From Branchiostoma floridae (taxonomy: Eukaryota > Chordata > Leptocardii > Amphioxiformes > Branchiostomatidae), in the NCBI RefSeq assembly GCF_000003815.2, contig NC_049989.1:1443705-1469820 (forward strand): DNA of 26,116 nucleotides, in the 5' to 3' direction. Below are positions 20,439-26,116 of this stretch, piece by piece. Both the position numbers and the translations under genes were made by a program. Every line of letters begins with the position of its first letter. Position 1 is the first letter of the stretch. The notes beneath the pieces are model-generated. The model was not told the DNA's origin. It saw only the letters and a program-made list of their open reading frames with translations, and did not search any database.

Positions 20439-21180
20439 AAGTCTTTTCATAGCTCCCAAACAGCTTGTGCTAGGACAAAACTTGGTGACTATTCCTAAAA
20501 TATTGTTGGCAACAATTTACAAAAAAGAGAGTAAGTTTAAAAGTTTTCGTGTTCCATGGCAACGGGATTCTGAAAGGCATATTTTACAAAAATCACTAAT
20601 TTTGGTTTGGGGTTTTAAGATTTTCTTGCTAAACTACATTTTTTTCATATATCTTTAATATGTATCTAAGTGTACAATTTATTATTATATATTCATAAAT
20701 CATACTAATGTGATGACGTAATTGGTCAAAGTCCAAGATGGCCGACAATATCATGTTTAAAATTAGAACCAGCTTATTTTCAATCGGATTTCATCATTAC
20801 TTGGTATTTTCTTACAAAAAAGTGAACGTTATCAATCCTTTTTATTGGATTTGAGGTGTATATGTTGAAAAAGATGTATCTTAAAACATTTACGGTTGAT
20901 AATCCAAGATAGTTGATAGCAAAAATACAGACTTCTAACACGTTTATATTGATAAGAAACCTTTATTGTTGACTTTTTAGCAAAAAAAAATCGATGAATG
21001 ACGTCATAATAACGTCATATTACGTCATAAAGATATAATTTTTTTAGGAATTATTAAACTTTACGAGCACGTCACCCCCTGCAAATTTAGTGATCATTTA
21101 GTGATTAGTGAACCGTATCTCTCACCGTAAGCCGTTTCGAAATCACGAAGGGAATGCCAAAAAGCCCAGTATTGATAGGG
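20439..21180 (-). mobile_element. piggyBac-like MITE, copy E (one end intact)
   Basis: Reverse-orientation copy of 5999-6911. It ends AAAGCCCAGTATTGATAGGG followed by TTAA (21181-21184). Blocks matching copy B include CAAACAGCTTGTGCTAGGAC, ATTGTTGGCAACAATT and CCATGGCAACGGG. The opposite terminus is lost or merged with repeat R1. TGACGTCA is intact at 20999-21006. Relative to copy C it has an extra stretch near 21096-21131, discussed as a separate finding. Confidence 0.7.
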
Positions 21181-21316
21181 TTAAGATCTTTGGAAAGTGT
21201 TTAGAGTTACGTATCTAAGAAAAATAATGCTGTATGTACAGTTAAGCCGGACTAAGTCGACACATCTACCCCTGGCGCTCTTTGGACATATCAGGAAAAG
21301 CTGGACTATATCCTAC

Positions 21317-21559
21317 CTCTGTATTCCCCTATCAATATGGCATTTGGTACGGGGTATCCTTTGTAGATCAGGAGCCTGTCATGCCCTTCCTCTAAAGAAA
21401 AATTTACTGTTGTCAACTTCAATCCATCGCCCAATTTGACCTCTATGGTCCATGTGCAGTTCATGTTGTTTCCGTAAGGTCCGGGATAATTGGGGGAATA
21501 AATATTTCCTGAAGGATGGTCATCATCGTCTAGTCTGGTTATGTGGGCACCACAATCAG
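21317..21559 (-). CDS. Exon: N-terminal half of CUB, cassette 1
   Basis: 243 bases, 81 codons, phase 1 in and out. The acceptor is TATCCAG and the donor GTAGGA. It begins ADCGAH, continues with NIYSPNYPGPYGNNMNCTW (the CUB signature SPNYP...NCTW with the first cysteine pair) and then FSLEEGHDRLLIYKG, the strand that usually carries the acidic calcium ligands. NCT is a glycosylation sequon. The cysteine normally found before YDxLxI is absent here (GHDRL), and the end reads GEYRG rather than containing Cys-Gly, so the second CUB disulfide is missing. The exon is similar at DNA level to 17151-17384. It joins 19763-19867 to complete the domain. Confidence 0.9.
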
Positions 21560-22135
21560 CTGGATATGGAAAAAAATCTGATCAGAATGATTTGGAAATG
21601 TAAACTCTGCGTGTATAAATCGTTCTAGTCATGTCCATCTAGGTCCTGGTTATATTCAGAGAATGATTGCCGTGCGATTGCATTCTTAGTGCAATTTTCG
21701 GATAGTAGTACTTGTATCGCACAGGCGATAGCTGTCTTGTTGCCTTAAGATATTTAAACCCTTTTCGGCGTACCTTTCTGTCTCAGCAAGCTTAAAATTT
21801 ACACGACATAAAAATAGCATGGCAAATGTGGCCACGCTCCAAAAATGGGCCCGCAACATAAAATAATGTTGACATTTTTGTAATCGAAGAAAGGTACGCC
21901 AAATAAGAGCCAATTCGCTCCCGCCTGTGACGTACTGTCTGTACATAAGATGCTTCACTATTCCGAATAGACATGCGCGACATGAATTGTTGGTAATAAG
22001 TTATAGGCCCCATAGAAATGAAAAAATAAAAATAAAACATCTGGACATCATTATGCAAATCTGGACATCTAGTTCGATGCGAGGACTGACCGCTTATGTC
22101 GCTGCATATACGTACTCGGGACGGTGAACGCAATA
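21560..22135. other. Intron sequence, nothing recognised
   Basis: About 575 bases between the acceptor of exon 21317-21559 and the composite element. Open frames on both strands show no domain; I looked for a sushi exon here and did not find one. Confidence 0.4.
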
Positions 22136-22243
22136 GGGGTTGTACTACTACCTCCATGAAGTCTCCGTACCTCTATATTAGTACAACCCTGCTCCCAACC
22201 TACCAGCTCCATGGAGCCAGCTCCGCGTACTTTTAATACATAG

Positions 22244-22893
22244 CTAGGTCACCTTCAAGAGAAATTTATAATTTGCTATGGAGACGCTATGGTAACACGT
22301 TCTTTCACCTTTACGCACTTGGAATACATGGGTTTCATTTCACCTTCAACAGAAATTGATTGTTCGCTATTATTCTTGTAAATAATGACTATGACTATTT
22401 AAAAAATAATGACAAAGACTAAAATGACAATAATAAACAAGCCCGCAGAGCCGGGTCAACATTCTTTCACCTCTTTGAATACTTTACACGTTTCACGTCA
22501 CTTTCATGAGAAATTGTAGTTCGCTATTCTTGTAATCAATAAACAAGCGGGCACAGCCGGGCCCGCATTCTTTCCCCTCTACGCACACTAAATACTATAC
22601 TTGTTTCACGTCACCTTCAAGAGAAATTTGTAGTTCTCTATTCTTGTAAACAATAAACAAGCCCGCACAGCAATGGCCTGGATTCTTTCACCTCTACGCA
22701 CTTTGAATACTATACATGTTTCACGTCACATTCATGAGAAATTGTAGTTCGCAATTCTTGTAAACAATAAACAAGCCATCAGCTGGGCCCGCATTCTTTC
22801 ACCTCTACGCACTTTGAATACTATGTTTCACGTCACCTTCAAGAGAAATTTGTAGTTCGCTATTCTTTTAAACAATAAACAAGCCCGCGCAGC
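22244..22893. repeat. Minisatellite S1, about 113-bp period
   Basis: Roughly five copies of a unit containing TTCTTTCACCTCTACGCACT, then TTTCACGTCACCTTCAAGAG, then AAACAATAAACAAGCCCGC. Unit starts lie near 22290, 22460, 22566, 22680 and 22790, with a partial unit before the first. Units differ by small substitutions and a few deletions (TATACATG lost in the last). It ends in AAGCCCGCGCAGCTACTCTC. Non-coding. Confidence 0.85.
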
Positions 22894-24089
22894 TACTCTC
22901 AAAGCAGAGGTTGGTGGAAAAATTATTTTTTTCCTTTCAACTGTTATTTTAACTACGCTTTGGCTTTGGACATTTTGTCAAAAGTAATACACTGAACTAG
23001 AATAGAATCTCTCGTACCACCAGTTTTTGAGCACTTAGTCCCCCATAGCAGGTCAACAAGTTAGGATGATTGTTAATGATATATATATATATGTATATAT
23101 ACGTTACTGTTTTCTATCTGTATGACATTTCTCATATCAATTGTGCACCAACATTGTTTACCCACCCTCCAAGCAGAGGTTACGTTTCGTCTAAACAATC
23201 AATTGAAATGACGTTTTTATGCGTTTTTGGCGGAGGCATTCAAAACACAACAAAATAGAAAGTCCGACAAAAATACATGAAAAGACGTCAAATTCATCTC
23301 GAAACCCAACCTCTGCTTGGAGGGTATTGTTTACGGGACCGTGTACTGAGGAATGCGACACCTCCCTGCTAATCGTTACAAAGCGTTTTACGGCTTGTCC
23401 ACCGTGCAACTCCCACCGGTGCACCGTGGCTTGCCACCGCCTGTAACAATTATCTAGCAGCCCAAAGACTGATAACCGGAGGGGATCCGGGTAGACAACG
23501 CTAGTGCCGGAAAAAAACAAATAATAAAAACTTTGTATGGATGAGAAGTTGCACAATAATAAAAGTTAACTGACGGAGCCCCGCGTGGGAGAGCTACACC
23601 TGTCACAAGAATCAACCTTCTTTTCCCATCTTCTGTTTTGTTATTAATAATAGAATATGAAAGGTTAATGGAACATGTCCACTACCCCGAAGACACTCGT
23701 TTGACAAAGGACATTATATTAATAATAATAATATAATCCGGTGTATTTTGTCAGCCAGTAGGTACCCAATGTGTTGAGTAATGAGGCTGATTAGCGTGGT
23801 CGAGGCACCTCCTCGAGCACGAGACCCCCGTTTTACGTCCCTCACGGAAGACGATGATAATACATTAGCCACTGTACTCAGATAAAGTGAAGTCAGCCAA
23901 ATGAACCAAATATCTGTAAATGGATTTTAACCTGATATTTTGGGACTCTGCTCGCTTTCATGACATTCGGCCTTAATGATGTTTCAAAATGTGGTTCTAA
24001 ATTTTATTTCCCCGGTAGTGATCATAAAAATGAGGCTTCTGCTGCCTATATAGTATTGTTCCAAAGAAAGAGGGCTATAAATAATTTCT
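22894..24089. other. Spacer between the two minisatellites, with an inverted CTCCAAGCAGAGG pair
   Basis: CCCTCCAAGCAGAGGTTACG near 23166 and its inverted counterpart AACCTCTGCTTGGAGGG near 23309 frame about 160 bp. A related AAAGCAGAGGTTGG lies at 22900. This looks like a small inverted-repeat element. A (TA)n run lies at 23079-23103, and TTAATAATAATAATATAA near 23719. The minus-strand open frame 23191-23556 reads through these repeats without a recognisable domain. Confidence 0.5.
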
Positions 24090-25020
24090 TGAGGTGAGGT
24101 GAACCATTCAAAGCGCATAGAGCTGGCTATACGAAGCTTGTTTGTGTTAACCAGCTGACTAAAATTTTTCTGTGAACGAATTGTATGCATTCAAAGCGCG
24201 TGGAGCTGGCTCTACGAAGCATGTTTGGGTTAACCAGGGCGGCTCCATAGCCGACTAATTTTTCCTGTGGTGACGTGAACCAATTGTATACATTCAATTG
24301 CATAGAGCTGGCTCTATGAAGCTTGTTTGTGTTAACCATAGCGGCCCCATAGCCGACTAAGATTTTTCCTGTGGTGACGTGAACCAATTGTATACATTTA
24401 AAGTGCATAGAGCTGGCTCTATGAAGCTTGTTTATCGTTTACAAGGGCGGCTCCATAGCCGACTAATTTTTCCTGTGGTGACGTGAACCAATTGTATACA
24501 TTCAAAGTGCATAGAGCTGGATCTATGAAGCTTGTTTGTGTTAACCATAGCGGCTCCATAGCCGACTAAGATTTTTCCTGTGATGACGTGAACCAATTGT
24601 ATACATTCAAAGTGCATAGAGCTGGCTCTACGAAGCTTGTTTATCGTTTACAAGGGCGGCTCCATAGCCGACTAATTTTTCCTGTGGTGACGTGAACCAA
24701 TTGTATACATTCAAAGTGCATAGAGCTGGCTCTATGAAGCTTGTTTGTGTTAACCATAGCGGCTCCATAGCCGACTAAGATTTTTCCTGTGATGACGTGA
24801 ACCAAATGTATACATTCAAAGTGCATAGAGCTGGCTCTACGAAGCTTGTTTATCGTTTACAAGGGCGGCTCCATAGCCGACTAAGATTTTTCCTGTGGTG
24901 GCGTGAACCAATTGTATACATTCAAAGTGCATAGAGCTGGCTCTATGAAGCTTGTTTATCGTTTACAAGGGCGGCTCCATAGCCGACTAAGATGTATTCA
25001 AAGTGCGTGTAGCTGGCTCC
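24090..25020. repeat. Minisatellite S2, about 105-bp period with dimer pattern
   Basis: About ten copies of a unit built of TGCATAGAGCTGGCTCTATG, AAGCTTGTTT, a variable block, GGCTCCATAGCCGACTAA, TTTTTCCTGTGGTGACGTGA and ACCAATTGTATACATTC. The variable block is either GTGTTAACCATAGC or ATCGTTTACAAGGGC. In the middle of the array these alternate, giving a dimer of about 209 bp. The first and last units are the most divergent. Equal-phase open frames on the minus strand are by-products. Confidence 0.92.
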
Positions 25021-25489
25021 AGGGGATCCGCAGGTCAATCCGCCCATGCAAATTGATGGTGGTCGATTATAGTTCAGGGCCTAAAACTTCAAGATTTTTT
25101 TCCTGGTCAAATGGGTAGAAATCCTGGCAGTTTTGAGGTGGGTGTGACAGGGGAGGGTTTCAACTTTGTGATTAGGGCCAAAAAGCTGAGTTTGTGTGGT
25201 TTTTAGGGGGTATAAAGTTGGGACTTTTTTGTCCTAGCACATGGCCTCCTCACTGGGTTGTGGTGCGGTTTTGAGGTCATGGGTCAATCTTTCAGTTTCC
25301 CTGAAGTTCTCGCCGTTAGATTCATGCCGAAATGTGGTTTTTCGGATAGCTGAGATGTCGGGCTTTCATATGAAGGTATGTTTGTGTGCCAGTAACGTCA
25401 GATAGTTGAGTTACTAACAGTTGCTTTCTCCTCTTTTTTGTATAGGAACCCATTGTTTAGAGGCTGCAAATTGAATCACCTGCGGATAC
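25021..25489. other. Spacer inside the composite structure, right side
   Basis: ATCCGCAGGT near 25026 and ACCTGCGGAT near 25478 form an inverted pair enclosing about 440 bases of T/G-rich sequence. No gene was recognised. Confidence 0.4.
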
Positions 25490-25610
25490 CCTCCATAGAG
25501 CTGGTAGGTTTTGCGCAGGGTTGTACTAATAGCTCCATGGCTGGCTCCATGGAGCTGGCTCCATGGCTGGCTCCATGGAGCTGGCTCCATGGAGCTATTA
25601 GTACAACCCC

Positions 25611-26066
25611 TTCTCGGTGAACGACCCTTTTCTAAATGGCAGACATGTCACGAATGTGCATCGAAAGTGACACCTATTTAACGTTATTCCGAATAAATGT
25701 ACTAAAATCTCCTCTCAAACTCACTGCGCCAGCCATTTGAGCCATTACAGTCTGTATTTTTGAGTGTTTTTATTTTACGCCAAAAGGACTCCGACATGAA
25801 AGCAGACGCAGCTTCTTGCACATTAGTGAACCGTATCTCTCACCGTAAGTTTTCAGATATCTACAGACGCCCTGACCCTCGAGTGTGTCCAAGGAAACAA
25901 AGTGTCGATAAAACAAGCCAAACGAATATGACAATGTCTTTGAAATATGAATACTGACACCTAATTGGTAGCCAAAACTGCTTTCTTTACTGAACTGGAC
26001 AGAAGTTAAAACGATGTATAATTGACGTAATCGAATAGCTATATGCACAGCAGCTGCTGTCTTTAC
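25611..26066. other. Intron sequence between the composite structure and exon 26067
   Basis: Mostly unrecognised. It includes a 28-base stretch (25822-25849) identical to part of MITE copy E (21104-21131). No sushi-like exon was found on the minus strand. Confidence 0.4.
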
Positions 26067-26116
26067 CCTCATAGTAGATCTTGAAACCCAATTCGCCATA
26101 TACGTGATTGGAAGTA
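26067..26116 (-). CDS. Exon (partial, 3' end): C-terminal end of a CUB domain
   Basis: Only the last 50 bases are inside the window. They read VYGELGFKIYYEG, the closing strand of a CUB domain (consensus GFxIxY), followed by a phase-1 donor GTAAAG at 26066. It matches the ends of the two other C-half exons (GGFKIHYKG at 19763 and DGFTINYEG at 15412), so it is probably a third copy of the same half-CUB exon. The next exon downstream is a CUB N-half (21559), so this CUB appears to be followed directly by another CUB rather than by a sushi module. Confidence 0.75.

Larger units (their letters stand above)
22136..25610. mobile_element. Composite 3.5-kb structure with palindromic inverted terminal repeats
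   Basis: The left edge GGGGTTGTACTACTACCTCC and the reverse complement of the right edge GGGGTTGTACTAATAGCTCC align from the outermost base. Each edge then shows an inverted second copy (TATTAGTACAACCC at about 22177-22190 on the left; GGGTTGTACTAATAGCTCC at 25518 on the right), followed inward by AACCTACCAGCTC on both sides. So each terminal repeat is itself a hairpin. On the right the hairpin arms are 23 bp and perfect (25518-25540 and 25587-25609). The interior holds two minisatellites. No target duplication or transposase was seen, so calling it mobile is inference. Confidence 0.55.
1..26116 (-). other. Partial gene: multi-CUB / sushi / tectonin-repeat protein (15 exons seen)
   Basis: Fifteen minus-strand exons were found by reading CUB, sushi and tectonin motifs and then locating AG and GT borders. 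Every adjacent pair is phase-compatible: most introns are phase 1, two are phase 2 (after 11336 and after 3176). Several N-X-S/T sequons and paired cysteines point to an extracellular protein. Neither the signal peptide nor the C-terminus is inside the window. The CUB and sushi part resembles the CSMD family, but tectonin repeats are not part of CSMD proteins as I know them. What is seen: motifs, splice sites, phase. What is inferred: that all exons form one transcript. The alternative is two adjacent genes meeting near 4.5-5.5 kb. Against that, the frame continues across the 5517/4483 junction and I see no stop codon or start exon there. Confidence 0.8.

Noticed and set aside
23191-23556. 121-codon minus-strand open frame
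   Set aside because: It runs through inverted-repeat and simple-repeat sequence and shows no cysteine pattern of a sushi or CUB domain.
24127-24826. Minus-strand open frames repeating the same peptide (HFECIQLVHV)
   Set aside because: They come from the 105-bp minisatellite whose unit length is divisible by three; no domain, and the frames break with unit variation.
22244-25020. CRISPR array
   Set aside because: Repeats are over 100 bp, directly abutting and in an intron of an animal gene; there are no unique spacers of uniform length.
21560-26066. Search for a sushi exon in the third cassette
   Set aside because: No in-frame pattern of four cysteines with Trp before the last was found on the minus strand.
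1-26116. tRNA or rRNA genes
   Set aside because: I saw no cloverleaf with A and B boxes and no rRNA-like conserved blocks; a dedicated tRNA scan could not be run.

Overview
The window is intron-rich, AT-leaning animal DNA. It holds the middle part of one large protein-coding gene on the minus strand, read from 26116 down to 1, with both gene ends outside the window. I find 15 exons (two cut by the window edges), about 2.5 kb of coding sequence (roughly 845 codons). All have AG acceptors and GT donors, and the exon phases join into a single open frame. The encoded modules are extracellular CUB domains and sushi (CCP) domains followed by tectonin (TECPR-type) repeats. The introns are filled with DNA-transposon remnants, fold-back elements and minisatellites. 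Together this fits a marine invertebrate deuterostome; a lancelet (Branchiostoma-like) is my best guess, but that is inference, not proof.

Module order along the protein: end of a CUB (26067-26116); CUB plus sushi cassette 1 (21559-18677); CUB plus sushi cassette 2 (17384-13935), a clear tandem duplicate of cassette 1; a four-cysteine CUB split over three exons (11450-7080); a single-exon CUB lacking the first cysteine pair (5864-5517); then at least four tectonin-like repeats (4483, 3296, 1825 and 154 downwards) running off the left edge. CUB and CCP modules are typical of complement-like and cell-surface proteins. Tectonin repeats form beta-propeller lectins, some of which bind bacterial lipopolysaccharide. 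The fusion is therefore a candidate secreted or surface recognition protein.

Introns: a family of TTAA-flanked, piggyBac-like non-autonomous elements with CCCTATCCAGAC termini occurs near 803, 5999, 7980, 16320 and 20440. They carry poly-G runs, TGACGTCA palindromes and, in two copies, a perfect GTTGCCATGGCAAC palindrome. A second, 2-kb TTAA element (11506-13526) has different termini. A Tigger/pogo-like element with TA duplication lies at 14749-15245. Two fold-back elements with CACTACNAAAAATG-like ends lie at 4551 and 7430. The 3' end of a non-LTR retrotransposon with a GAT repeat tail lies at 15589-16005 on the plus strand. The largest intron (21560-26066) is mostly one composite structure (22136-25610), bounded by inverted terminal repeats that are themselves palindromic, and enclosing two minisatellites (about 113 bp and about 105 bp periods).

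I see no second host gene, no RNA gene and nothing prokaryotic. Short open frames elsewhere are chance frames or lie antisense to exons or inside repeats.
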